From positions 1 to 64,000 of the forward strand of contig DBOB01000003.1 in assembly GCA_002299885.1 (NCBI GenBank): DNA of 64,000 nucleotides, given 5' to 3'. Position numbers and translations under genes: made by a program. The notes under the pieces were generated by a model. It ran no database searches. It worked only from the letters and a program-made list of their open reading frames with translations, and was not told where the DNA came from. The stretch is from Sediminibacterium sp. UBA657 (GTDB lineage: Bacteria > Bacteroidota > Bacteroidia > Chitinophagales > Chitinophagaceae). Each line of letters starts with the position of its first letter. Within the stretch, counting starts at the first letter, position 1. Of this stretch, positions 34,479 to 44,426 are shown in pieces.

Positions 34479-34967
34479 TTATTGATCGGTTTTTTTATGC
34501 ACAACAGAGCTGTCTGTGCTCTCTTTGTACAGCTGAAAATTCGTTTTATTAAGGATAGGATGCACAAAATCAGGTGCAATTTCCACCAATGGCGCCAAAA
34601 CAAAGTTGCGCAATGCTAGTCTAGGATGTGGAATAATCAAACCAGGTATATCCATTATTATTTGGTTAAAATAAATAATGTCTAAATCAATGGTCCTCGG
34701 TCCAAGGGGGATCAATCTTTCACGACCCATTGAAACCTCAATCGCTAGAAGCATGGCCATTAAGTTTTGGGGGTCCAATGCTGTTTCGATACAGAGTGCT
34801 TGGTTGTAAAATGCAGGCTGGTCTTTCATACCCCAGGCTTCTGTTTCATAGATAGCGGATTGCTTTTGTATTGGGCCACACTTTATGTCAATGCTATTTC
34901 GAGCATTTTCTAAATTGGCCAATCGGTTCCCTATATTGCCGCCTATCATGAGGTATACATTGTTCAT
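34479..34967 (-). CDS. folK: 2-amino-4-hydroxy-6-hydroxymethyldihydropteridine pyrophosphokinase
   Basis: 162 residues from the ATG at 34967, which places the first beta strand (VYLMIGGNIGNR) at the N-terminus as in known HPPK; in-frame ATGs at 35000 and 35015 would add non-conserved residues. Transfers pyrophosphate from ATP to the pterin in folate synthesis. Substrate and ATP residues are seen in AIYETEAWG near 37, PAFYNQALCIET near 51 and the signature GPRTIDLDIIYF near 89, followed by IIPHPRLALRNFVLAPL. Functionally linked to thyA-folA in this window. Confidence 0.94.
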   Translation of the reverse strand: MNNVYLMIGGNIGNRLANLENARNSIDIKCGPIQKQSAIYETEAWGMKDQPAFYNQALCIETALDPQNLMAMLLAIEVSMGRERLIPLGPRTIDLDIIYFNQIIMDIPGLIIPHPRLALRNFVLAPLVEIAPDFVHPILNKTNFQLYKESTDSSVVHKKTDQ

Positions 34968-35065
34968 AGAAGTATGCTGAGAATGAACGCAAATATCCAT
35001 AATTTTACAAGGCAATCTTTATTTTTTTGGTGCTATTTTAGATTTCTTCAAAATCAATCTCAATT

Positions 35066-36823
35066 ATGAAAAGTTTCTTTAGTTCATTCTTTGCTGCATT
35101 ACTTGCAATCGTTGTTTTTTCAATTGGGGGCTTTATGCTATTAATTGGATTTGCTGCAGCTTTTTCTTCTGATGTAGAAGTAACTGTTCCAACCAATGCA
35201 GTTTTAGTGATCGACCTAAATGATACTTTCACAGAAAAAGAAGTATCGGATCCATTTACTGAATTGATGAATCCAGGTACTGGGAAAGTTCCAAGCTTAA
35301 CATCGGTGATTGGATTGATTCAGCATGCAAAAAAAGATTCAAATATTAAAGGTATTTATATCAAGTGTCAACAAAATGCGAATGGCTATGCAAGTTCAGA
35401 GGAACTAAGAAAAGCCTTGGTTGATTTCAAAAAAAGCAACAAATTTATTTTTGCATACGGCGAAACGATTTCTCAAAAAGGTTACTGGGTTGGAAATGTA
35501 GCCAATCAAATTTATACACATCCACAAGGTGGATTAGAGTTTAGTGGGTTTTCTTTGGAAACAGTTTTCTTAAAAGGAATGCTGGATAAATTGGATGTAC
35601 AAATGCAAGTATTTTATGCAGGCAAATTCAAGAGTGCAACAGAGCCTTTTAGGTATACAAAAATGTCAGATGCCAATAAGCAGCAAACAGGTGTGTGGTT
35701 GAATGGTTTATATGATCATTTTATTAGTTCAGTAGCAAGTGCAAGACAAATTGCACCAGAAAAGTTAAAGGCAATGGCCAACGAGGCTAAAATTCAATCG
35801 GCACAAGATGCTTTGTCAAATGGTTTGGTGGATGGATTAATCTATGACGACCAATTGAAGAAAATGATTACAAAAAAATTAAATGGCATAAAAGAAAATG
35901 ATATCCCATTTGTTACAATTAAGGAGTACGCCAAGTCGGTGCCATTAAGAGGAACTGGTGGCGGCAAAATCGCAGTGGTGTATGCAGACGGAGATATTGT
36001 AATGGGCAAGAACATCAAAGGCTCAATTGCAAGTGATGATTTTAGAATGTTGCTTCAAAAAATTAGAGCAGACGAATCCATAGATGCACTTGTTTTAAGA
36101 GTGAATTCTCCAGGAGGAAGTGCATTAGCAAGTGATATTATTTGGAGAGAAATAGAACTGATTAAAGGAAAGATACCAGTGATTGTAAGTATGGGCGATG
36201 TGGCTGCCTCTGGTGGATATTATATTGCATCTGGCGCTGATTCAATTTACGCAGATGCCAATACGATTACAGGTTCGATCGGCGTATTTACGGTGATTCC
36301 AAATATTTCAGGATTCATGAACAATAAATTAGGCATTAGTTTTGATGGTGTAAAAACCGCGCCATATGCAGATGCGCCTACAGTGACAAGACCACTTAAT
36401 ACGATGGAGCAAAAAATGTTGCAATCTGGTGTAGATAGTATCTACCATACATTTAAAACTAGGGTAGCAAAGGGTAGGAAAAAATCAATGGACTATGTGG
36501 ATTCAATTGCGCAAGGTCGAGTTTGGTTAGGTTCGGATGCGATCAATGTGGGACTAGTGGATAGAATTGGTACATTAAATGATGCACTTGCTTCTGCAGC
36601 TAAAATGGCGAAACTAAAAGGCTATAGCATTAAGCAGTATCCAGAATCAAAATCATTTTTAGAAGATTTAATAGAAGATTATAAAGACTATGTAAAAGTC
36701 AAGTCAATCGAATCTGAAATAGGTGCAAGCCAATGGCAGATTTTCCAAAATTTAAAAACTGTACAACAAATGGTTGGCGCCCCTCAAGCACGAATGCCTA
36801 TATTTGTGGTTAAACAGCCTTAG
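35066..36823 (+). CDS. sppA: Signal peptide peptidase SppA, 67K type
   Basis: 585 residues. One N-terminal membrane helix (about 5-32) anchors a two-repeat serine protease outside the membrane that degrades signal peptides. The general-base Lys lies in the N-terminal repeat (AGKFKSATEPF near 188-198). The nucleophile Ser lies in the C-terminal repeat in GDVAASGGYYIASG near 374, with GSIGVF just after. The Ser/Lys dyad is therefore complete. It starts an apparent operon with the ABC-2 permease 5 bases and the SRPBCC protein further downstream; it is divergent from folK. Confidence 0.93.
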   Translation: MKSFFSSFFAALLAIVVFSIGGFMLLIGFAAAFSSDVEVTVPTNAVLVIDLNDTFTEKEVSDPFTELMNPGTGKVPSLTSVIGLIQHAKKDSNIKGIYIKCQQNANGYASSEELRKALVDFKKSNKFIFAYGETISQKGYWVGNVANQIYTHPQGGLEFSGFSLETVFLKGMLDKLDVQMQVFYAGKFKSATEPFRYTKMSDANKQQTGVWLNGLYDHFISSVASARQIAPEKLKAMANEAKIQSAQDALSNGLVDGLIYDDQLKKMITKKLNGIKENDIPFVTIKEYAKSVPLRGTGGGKIAVVYADGDIVMGKNIKGSIASDDFRMLLQKIRADESIDALVLRVNSPGGSALASDIIWREIELIKGKIPVIVSMGDVAASGGYYIASGADSIYADANTITGSIGVFTVIPNISGFMNNKLGISFDGVKTAPYADAPTVTRPLNTMEQKMLQSGVDSIYHTFKTRVAKGRKKSMDYVDSIAQGRVWLGSDAINVGLVDRIGTLNDALASAAKMAKLKGYSIKQYPESKSFLEDLIEDYKDYVKVKSIESEIGASQWQIFQNLKTVQQMVGAPQARMPIFVVKQP

Positions 36824-36828
36824 GTATC

Positions 36829-37932
36829 ATGCATTCATATAGTCAAATTAAAGCGATGCTTGCTATTACAAGAGCAAGCCTGCGCTCTATCTTGAGAAGC
36901 CCATCTGCAGTTATTTTTAGTATTGCATTCCCGCTTATTTTCATTTTAGTATTTGGATTTTTAAGTAGCGGTGGAAACTTCAATATTAAAGTAGCTTTAG
37001 CACCCAATGCAGATACGACTAATTTGGTTTATACAAAAATAAAGTCACTTGCAGAATTGAAGTTTATAACGGCTGATCAAGCTATCGTGGATGCAGAATT
37101 AGCTAAGGGAAGAATTATAGCGTTAATTGATATTCAGCCAACACAAAATCCTAGTCAGCCTTATCAAATCCAATTAACAAGTTCGGCTGCTGCGAACCCG
37201 CAAAATATTCAAGTAATTAAATCTATCTTAAATGCAGTCATTGCAAATATCAATGCCTCTGAATTTAAAGATGCCCCAACTATTGCGGTGGTCAAGAACG
37301 AAGTGATTGAAGTGCCAGGCAGAACCTATAGAACAATCGATTTCATTTTACCTGGACAACTTGGTTTTTCTTTATTAAGTGCAGGGGTGTTTGGTGTGGC
37401 TTTTTTGTTTTTTAATTTAAGACAACAACTCGTTTTAAAAAGGTTTTATGCTACACCAATTAGACGGTTGTATATTATTTTAGGTGAGGCCTTGAGTAGG
37501 GTTATTTTTCAATTGATGACTGCTATAATCATTATTGGCATAGGCCATTTTGCATTTAAGTTCACGCTTGTACATGGCTTTGTCACTTTCTTGAATATCA
37601 TGGTACTTAGTTTTATTGCGTTGATCTTATTTATGGGTTTTGGCTTTATTGTGAGTGGTGTGGCTAAAAACGAAAGTACCATTCCGCCATTTGCTAATTT
37701 AATTACCCTGCCTCAGTTTTTATTGGCGGGCACCTTCTTTTCTATCGATGCCTTTCCTAAATGGCTTCAACCATTTTGTAATATTTTACCATTAACGCAT
37801 TTTAACAATGCTATGCGCGAAATTGCTTTTGAAGGCGCAAATTTATTTTCAGTAGGAAATGAGATAGCGATACTTTTTGTATGGATTGTGATTGTGTATG
37901 CGGCTGCGTATAAAATTTTTAAATGGGAATAA
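36829..37932 (+). CDS. ABC-2 type transporter permease
   Basis: 367 residues. Topology of an ABC-2 (NodJ/YhaP-like) permease: helix 1 at about 27-47, a large external domain (about 50-170), then five helices (about 180-200, 225-250, 260-285, 295-315, 340-362). The IKRFYATPIRR-like block LKRFYATPIRRLY near 205 is the coupling helix. No ATPase gene is next to it; the neighbours are sppA and a SRPBCC protein. The cognate ATPase must be encoded elsewhere, or the protein works with an unlinked one. Substrate unknown. Confidence 0.85.
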   Translation: MHSYSQIKAMLAITRASLRSILRSPSAVIFSIAFPLIFILVFGFLSSGGNFNIKVALAPNADTTNLVYTKIKSLAELKFITADQAIVDAELAKGRIIALIDIQPTQNPSQPYQIQLTSSAAANPQNIQVIKSILNAVIANINASEFKDAPTIAVVKNEVIEVPGRTYRTIDFILPGQLGFSLLSAGVFGVAFLFFNLRQQLVLKRFYATPIRRLYIILGEALSRVIFQLMTAIIIIGIGHFAFKFTLVHGFVTFLNIMVLSFIALILFMGFGFIVSGVAKNESTIPPFANLITLPQFLLAGTFFSIDAFPKWLQPFCNILPLTHFNNAMREIAFEGANLFSVGNEIAILFVWIVIVYAAAYKIFKWE

Positions 37933-37933
37933 A

Positions 37934-38434
37934 ATGAAACTAATTCGTTTTGCTATCATAAGTGTGTCAGTGATAAGTATTTTAATCACTGCTATAGCTA
38001 GCTTATTCCCTTCGGTTGTCATTACATCCAGGGCAGTAGAGGTCAATGCAACAAAATCGCAAATTCAATATTGTGTGAAAGACTTATCTGCTTGGAAAGG
38101 CTGGATGAGTGATTGGAAAGATCAATCCGTGATGGTGCAGGATAGTCTAGCACAAGTTGGCACGCAAACAATCAAAATGCTTTCAAGTACCGATAGTTCA
38201 GTCCTTTTACAGTGGGTAGCCACAGGACAAGCGCCTTATCAGGTTCAAATTGAATGGCTACCTTTAAAAGAAGGCACTTATGTAATTCACTGGTCCTTTG
38301 AGCAACATGTAAAATGGTATCCTTGGGAAAAATTTCAGACTTTATTGAATGAGAAAGTCTTAGGTGCAAAAATGGAAGAAGAATTACAAAACTTAACTGC
38401 TTGTATTTTATCTGATAGTGTAGCCTTAAAATAA
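37934..38434 (+). CDS. Membrane-anchored SRPBCC-domain protein
   Basis: 166 residues from the ATG at 37934, one base after the permease stop. An N-terminal hydrophobic helix (about 5-28) is followed by a START/SRPBCC-like domain: AVEVNATKSQIQYCVKDL, then a WKGWMSDW block and the C-terminal helix YPWEKFQTLLNEKVLG, typical of small polyketide-cyclase-like proteins in Bacteroidota. Such domains bind hydrophobic ligands. Close coupling to the ABC permease suggests lipid or hydrophobic-molecule handling, but this is inference. Confidence 0.75.
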   Translation: MKLIRFAIISVSVISILITAIASLFPSVVITSRAVEVNATKSQIQYCVKDLSAWKGWMSDWKDQSVMVQDSLAQVGTQTIKMLSSTDSSVLLQWVATGQAPYQVQIEWLPLKEGTYVIHWSFEQHVKWYPWEKFQTLLNEKVLGAKMEEELQNLTACILSDSVALK

Positions 38435-38445
38435 AGTGATAAAGT

Positions 38446-39381
<936 letters not shown>

Positions 39382-39579
39382 AGAACGTTCAATTTAGTGA
39401 AGCATAAATTTCTTTTAGGCGTCATCTTATTGCTTTTTGTCATCTAATGTAAATTTAGCAGAAAAACCAATCTATGACTGACTTTATTACGCTTTTTTAA
39501 GACGGATTAAGACATAATTGCTGAATTATAGCTGTGGCTTTCTATTTGCGGGATTATAGTAAATACTAAAACTAGTAAT

Positions 39580-42183
39580 ATGAATTTAAATCAATATACC
39601 ATTAAAGCGCAGGAAGCTATTCAGGCTGCACAGCAATTGGCTTATAATAACCAACATGCCAATATTGAAACTGCACACTTATTAAAAGCGATTCTTGGAG
39701 ACAAAGACAGTCCAACTGATTTTTTATTGAAAAAAAATAATGTACAACCTAGTTGGGTTTTGCAAAAGCTAGATGCATTGTTTGAAAAATTACCAAAACA
39801 ACAAAGCGGTGAACCTGCCTCTGCATTGAATAGAGATTTGAATGCAGTGTTGTTAAAAGCAACTGCTTCATTGAAAGATTTTGGGGACGACTTTGTAACA
39901 GTGGAGCATTTAATTGTGGGTATCCTTCAAGTGAATGATGCTGTTGCAAAAATTTTAAAAGATGCAGGCTTGACAGAGAAAGGATTAAAAACTGCGATCA
40001 CAGAATTAAGACAGGGTGAAACAATTAAGTCCGCTACACAAGAGACTCAGTTTCAAGCATTGAATAAATATGCAAAGAATTTAAACGAGATGGCCAACAA
40101 AGGAAAATTAGATCCTGTGATTGGTCGTGATGATGAAATAAGAAGAACATTGCATATCCTAACTAGAAGAAGTAAAAACAATCCAATTTTAGTAGGTGAG
40201 CCAGGTGTGGGTAAAACAGCGATTGCAGAAGGCTTGGCGATGCGAATAGTGAATGGGGATGTGCCCGAAAATTTAAAATCTAAAATTATTTATGCTTTAG
40301 ATATGGGGTTGTTGATTGCTGGAGCAAAATACAAAGGTGAATTTGAAGAAAGATTAAAAGGTGTCATTAAAGAAGTGACTAGTAGTGATGGAGATATTAT
40401 TTTATTCATTGACGAAATTCATACACTTGTAGGCGCTGGTGGAGGTGATGGTGCCATGGATGCTGCTAATATTTTGAAACCAGCATTGGCAAGAGGAGAG
40501 TTGAGGGCAATTGGCGCAACCACTTTAAATGAGTACCAAAAGTTTTTTGAAAAGGATAAAGCCTTGGAAAGAAGATTCCAGAAAGTGATGATTGATGAGC
40601 CTTCCAAGGAAGATGCCATTTCTATTTTAAGAGGGTTAAAGGAAAGGTATGAAACGCATCATCATGTACGCATTAAGGACGAGGCGATTGTAGCTGCTGT
40701 TGAACTTTCTTCTAGGTATATTACAGATCGTTTTTTACCTGATAAAGCCATTGATTTAATTGATGAAAGTGCTGCAAAGCTTAGATTAGAGATGAATTCC
40801 ATGCCGGAGGATTTGGATACTTTACAACGTCAAATTAGACAATTAGAAATTGAAAGAGAAGCCATTAAACGTGAGAATAATCCAGATCAATTAAAACAAT
40901 TGAATGTAGAAATAAGTAATTTATTGGTGCAACAAGATACCCTCACTGCAAAATGGAAAGTAGAAAAAGAGTTGGTTGATAAAGTGCAGGATGCAAAAGG
41001 TAAAATGGAGCAATTAAAGCAGGCTGCAGAAGTGGCTGAACGTAATGGAGATTATGGACAAGTAGCTGAGATTCGTTATGGAAAATTAAAAGAACAAGAA
41101 ACCCTTTTGTCAGAGTGCACCAATCAGTTAAATGAATTAGGAGAAGAAGGCAAGCGTTTAATGAAAGAGGAAGTAGATGCAGATGATATCGCAGAAAATA
41201 TTGCAAAAGCAACAGGCATACCCGTGCATAAAATGATGCAATCTGAAAGAGAAAAATTATTGCATTTAGAAATGGCTTTGCATGAAAGAGTAATTGGTCA
41301 AGAAGAAGCTATCACCGCAGTATCAGATGCAATAAGAAGAAGTAGGGCTGGATTACAAGATCCTAAGAAGCCAATTGGTTCATTTATCTTTTTAGGCACA
41401 ACTGGTGTAGGTAAAACAGAATTGGCAAAAGCATTGGCTAATTATTTGTTTGATGACGATAGTATGATGACTAGAATAGATATGAGTGAGTACCAAGAAA
41501 AGCATACCGTGTCAAGATTAGTGGGTGCCCCTCCAGGATACGTGGGCTATGAAGAGGGTGGACAGCTGACAGAATCGGTGCGTCGAAAGCCTTATAGCGT
41601 GGTGCTCTTGGATGAAATTGAAAAAGCGCATCCAGATGTTTGGAATATTTTATTACAAGTATTGGATGATGGACGATTGACGGATAATAAAGGAAGGGTG
41701 GTTAATTTTAAAAATACCATCATCATTATGACAAGTAATATTGGTAGTCATTTAATTCAGGATGCATTTGAAGAAGTGACAGATCAAAATTTGGAAGAAA
41801 AAACAGCTCTAGCAAAAACAGAAGTGATGGATTTGCTAAAACAAACCATACGTCCTGAATTCTTAAATAGGGTAGACGATATCATCATGTTCTCTCCATT
41901 ATTGAGAAAGCAGATGGCTTCGATTGTTCAAATTCAATTGAAGCAGTTAAAGTCTCTGGTGGCTGAAAACGGCATGCAAATTGAGTTTACTGATTACCTG
42001 GTTGAATACCTCTCAGAACAAGGCTTTGATATGCAGTTTGGCGCAAGGCCATTAAAGCGCTTAATTCAGAAATTGGTTGTGAATGAATTGAGTAAGCAAA
42101 TTTTAAGCGGCGCCATTGATAAGTCTAAAAAAGTATTAATTGATATTTTTGACGGGGTGGTTGTCTTTAGAAACGAAGGATAA
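39580..42183 (+). CDS. clpB: ATP-dependent disaggregase ClpB
   Basis: 867 residues. Hexameric AAA+ unfoldase that rescues aggregated proteins with DnaK. The N domain (1-145) has the double ClpN repeat; NBD1 has [14 protein letters not shown] near 206 and [11 protein letters not shown] near 280; the M-domain coiled coil (about 405-525) distinguishes it from ClpA/ClpC; NBD2 has [14 protein letters not shown] near 605 and the [18 protein letters not shown] pore loop in [13 protein letters not shown]. No ClpP-binding loop is evident. The 198-base upstream region has no recognised heat-shock element. Confidence 0.97.
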   Translation: MNLNQYTIKAQEAIQAAQQLAYNNQHANIETAHLLKAILGDKDSPTDFLLKKNNVQPSWVLQKLDALFEKLPKQQSGEPASALNRDLNAVLLKATASLKDFGDDFVTVEHLIVGILQVNDAVAKILKDAGLTEKGLKTAITELRQGETIKSATQETQFQALNKYAKNLNEMANKGKLDPVIGRDDEIRRTLHILTRRSKNNPILVGEPGVGKTAIAEGLAMRIVNGDVPENLKSKIIYALDMGLLIAGAKYKGEFEERLKGVIKEVTSSDGDIILFIDEIHTLVGAGGGDGAMDAANILKPALARGELRAIGATTLNEYQKFFEKDKALERRFQKVMIDEPSKEDAISILRGLKERYETHHHVRIKDEAIVAAVELSSRYITDRFLPDKAIDLIDESAAKLRLEMNSMPEDLDTLQRQIRQLEIEREAIKRENNPDQLKQLNVEISNLLVQQDTLTAKWKVEKELVDKVQDAKGKMEQLKQAAEVAERNGDYGQVAEIRYGKLKEQETLLSECTNQLNELGEEGKRLMKEEVDADDIAENIAKATGIPVHKMMQSEREKLLHLEMALHERVIGQEEAITAVSDAIRRSRAGLQDPKKPIGSFIFLGTTGVGKTELAKALANYLFDDDSMMTRIDMSEYQEKHTVSRLVGAPPGYVGYEEGGQLTESVRRKPYSVVLLDEIEKAHPDVWNILLQVLDDGRLTDNKGRVVNFKNTIIIMTSNIGSHLIQDAFEEVTDQNLEEKTALAKTEVMDLLKQTIRPEFLNRVDDIIMFSPLLRKQMASIVQIQLKQLKSLVAENGMQIEFTDYLVEYLSEQGFDMQFGARPLKRLIQKLVVNELSKQILSGAIDKSKKVLIDIFDGVVVFRNEG

Positions 42184-42242
42184 TTTAATAAAGGCTTCAT
42201 GGTGAATCTTTCAAAAGGTTTTGAAGTCTTGATAGGTACTTG

Positions 42243-42250
42243 TATATTTG
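42243..42250 (+). promoter_or_regulatory. Possible -7 element of the MFS exporter gene
   Basis: TATATTTG matches TAnnTTTG and overlaps the left edge of the palindrome at 42248-42280, 39 bases before the ATG at 42289. Confidence 0.4.
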
Positions 42251-42280
42251 ACGGATAGGCAAATTTGCACTATCCGTCAA
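42248..42280. promoter_or_regulatory. 11-base perfect inverted repeat between clpB and an MFS exporter
   Basis: TTGACGGATAG (42248-42258) and CTATCCGTCAA (42270-42280) are exact complements around an 11-base centre that itself holds the palindrome GCAAATTTGC. It begins on the -7 element and ends nine bases before the exporter ATG. Two readings are possible: an operator for a TetR- or MarR-like repressor of the exporter, or a clpB terminator, since TTTATTTT follows. Confidence 0.65.
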
Positions 42281-42288
42281 TTTATTTT

Positions 42289-43518
42289 ATGGCAAACACA
42301 AAGAAGGCAGCAGTTGGTTTCATATTTCTCACATTGGTGATTGATATTGTGGGCCTTGGTATTATCATTCCGGTCATTCCACAATTAATCAAGGGCTTGC
42401 TGCATACCGATGATTTAAGTAAGGCTTCATTATATGGAGGATGGATGACTTTTTTATATGCCACAATGCAATTTATTTTTGCACCATTCATTGGAAGTTT
42501 AAGTGATAAATATGGAAGAAGGCCGGTCTTGTTAATTTCACTATTAGGTTTTGGTTTGGATTATTTATTCTTGGCTTTTGCACCATCCATTCTTTGGCTA
42601 TTTATAGGACGAACTATTTCAGGTATCACAGGTGCTAGTGTAACCACTGCATCAGCTTACATGGCAGATATCAGCGATGATTCAAATAGAGCACAAAATT
42701 TTGGTATGATTGGTGCCGCCTTTGGTATTGGTTTTATAATTGGACCCATGTTAGGCGGATTTTTAGGAGAACTCAGTCCTAGGCTTCCATTTTTTGTAGC
42801 TGCATCTTTGGCCTTGTTAAATGTGGTTTATGGGTATTTTGTATTACCTGAATCCTTGCCAGTGGAAAATCGAAGGGCCTTTGATTGGAAGCGATCAAAT
42901 CCTTTAGGCTCCCTTGTACATTTAAAAAAATATCCAGCAGTATCAGGTTTGATTTTTGCTTTGGTATTTATTTATTTAGCATCACATGCAGTTCAAAGCA
43001 ATTGGAGTTTTGCCAATATGGAAAAATTCAAATGGTCTCCAAAAATGATTGGTCTTTCTTTGGGTATGGTAGGGCTTTTGGTTGGCTTAGTACAAGGTGT
43101 TTTAATTCGTTATATCAATCCAAAAATTGGCAACGAGAAATCGGTTTATTTTGGTATTGCTTTATATGCACTGGGTTTAATCTTATTTGCTTTTGCAAGT
43201 AGCTCATGGATGATGTTTGTATTTTTAATCCCCTATTGTTTGGGAGGGATTTCTGGACCAGCATTGCAGGCATTGATTTCTGTCCATGTGCCTAAAAATG
43301 AACAAGGCGAATTGCAGGGATCATTAACAAGTATCATGAGTGTGACTTCCATTGCCGGACCGCTTATTATGACCAGTTTATTCGCCTATTTTACCAAGCC
43401 CGGCAATCCAATTTATTTTCCAGGCGCTTCTTTTTTAATGGGTGCAGTATTTATGATCATTAGTGCTGTGATTGCCTATACCGTTTTAAAGGGAGAAACT
43501 AAGTCAATTAAGGCTTAG
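42289..43518 (+). CDS. MFS drug exporter, TetA-like (DHA1)
   Basis: 409 residues from the ATG at 42289; the open frame extends eight codons back through the palindrome. About 12 helices. Motif A is intact in the 2-3 loop (GSLSDKYGRRPVLL near 72), motif C-like ITGASVTTASAYMADI near 112 follows, and GIGFIIGPMLGG near 140 is the antiporter motif of proton-coupled exporters. LEXPNRR-type loop appears as ESLPVENRRAF near 191. Closest in style to the tetracycline exporters, but real substrate is unknown. Possibly controlled by the palindrome directly upstream. Confidence 0.87.
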   Translation: MANTKKAAVGFIFLTLVIDIVGLGIIIPVIPQLIKGLLHTDDLSKASLYGGWMTFLYATMQFIFAPFIGSLSDKYGRRPVLLISLLGFGLDYLFLAFAPSILWLFIGRTISGITGASVTTASAYMADISDDSNRAQNFGMIGAAFGIGFIIGPMLGGFLGELSPRLPFFVAASLALLNVVYGYFVLPESLPVENRRAFDWKRSNPLGSLVHLKKYPAVSGLIFALVFIYLASHAVQSNWSFANMEKFKWSPKMIGLSLGMVGLLVGLVQGVLIRYINPKIGNEKSVYFGIALYALGLILFAFASSSWMMFVFLIPYCLGGISGPALQALISVHVPKNEQGELQGSLTSIMSVTSIAGPLIMTSLFAYFTKPGNPIYFPGASFLMGAVFMIISAVIAYTVLKGETKSIKA

Positions 43519-43534
43519 AGTCCCTTACTGTTGT

Positions 43535-43542
43535 TATATTTG
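43535..43542 (+). promoter_or_regulatory. -7 promoter element of the purine nucleoside phosphorylase gene
   Basis: TATATTTG 21 bases before the ATG at 43564. It excludes the upstream TTG at 43531 as a start. Confidence 0.45.
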
Positions 43543-43563
43543 TGGCTCAATAAAGGCCAATTT

Positions 43564-44391
43564 ATGTCTCCATTAATGCAACAGTTGGAAGTAACTGCAG
43601 GGTTTATTCAGTCAAAAATTACTACAAAAGCAAACACTGCTATCATTTTAGGTAGTGGGTTGGGAAATCTATCTAGTGTGATAGAAGCCGATTTTAGTAT
43701 ACCCTACAGCGAAATACCAAATTTTCCAGTGAGTACCGTAGAGGGACATAAAGGAAGGTTGATTTTAGGGACATTGAATGGTAAAAAGGTTTGGGTCATG
43801 GAAGGTCGTTTCCATTTCTACGAAGGGTATACTGCAGAACAAGTTGTATTCCCAATCCGCGTATTAAAATTACTAGGTGTAGAAAATCTTTTGTTATCTA
43901 ATGCCGCTGGAGGTGTCAATAAGGATTATGAAGTGGGGGATTTAATGATCATAAAAGACCATATTAGCTTTTTTACACCTAACCCATTATTGGGAAAAAA
44001 CGAGCCTGCCCTTGGCACACGTTTCCCAGACATGAGCGAGCCTTATGCCAATGCTTTTATTGAGAAAGCAAAACAAATCGCATCTGTAAATAAAATTAAA
44101 GTGCATGAAGGAGTTTATGTTGGCGTGACCGGTCCAACTTTTGAAACAAGAGCAGAATACCAACTAATCAAAATAGCTGGCGGAGATGTAGTAGGCATGA
44201 GTACAGTGCAAGAAAATATTGCTGCAGTACATTGTGGCATGAAAGTTTTTGCCATGAGTGTAGTAACCGATTTAGGTATTAGAGAAGACAATAATGTCAT
44301 CACACACGAAGAAGTATTGGCAGCAGCAAATGCAGCTGAACCATTATTAACAGTAATTTTCAGTGCATTGGTAAAAGAAATCGCTTCTTAA
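43564..44391 (+). CDS. punA: Purine-nucleoside phosphorylase (trimeric type)
   Basis: 275 residues from the ATG at 43564. Phosphorolysis of purine (deoxy)nucleosides to the base and (deoxy)ribose 1-phosphate. The phosphate loop is LGSGLGNLS near 29; EGHKGRLILG near 59, VMEGRFHFYEGY near 74 and LLSNAAGGVN near 107 are the family-2 trimeric PNP signature; VGMSTVQENIAA near 206 and SVVTDLG bind ribose and base. It complements the deoxynucleoside kinase in purine salvage. Confidence 0.94.
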   Translation: MSPLMQQLEVTAGFIQSKITTKANTAIILGSGLGNLSSVIEADFSIPYSEIPNFPVSTVEGHKGRLILGTLNGKKVWVMEGRFHFYEGYTAEQVVFPIRVLKLLGVENLLLSNAAGGVNKDYEVGDLMIIKDHISFFTPNPLLGKNEPALGTRFPDMSEPYANAFIEKAKQIASVNKIKVHEGVYVGVTGPTFETRAEYQLIKIAGGDVVGMSTVQENIAAVHCGMKVFAMSVVTDLGIREDNNVITHEEVLAAANAAEPLLTVIFSALVKEIAS

Positions 44392-44426
44392 GGCAATTTT
44401 TTCATAGCACTATCATAATATCTAAC

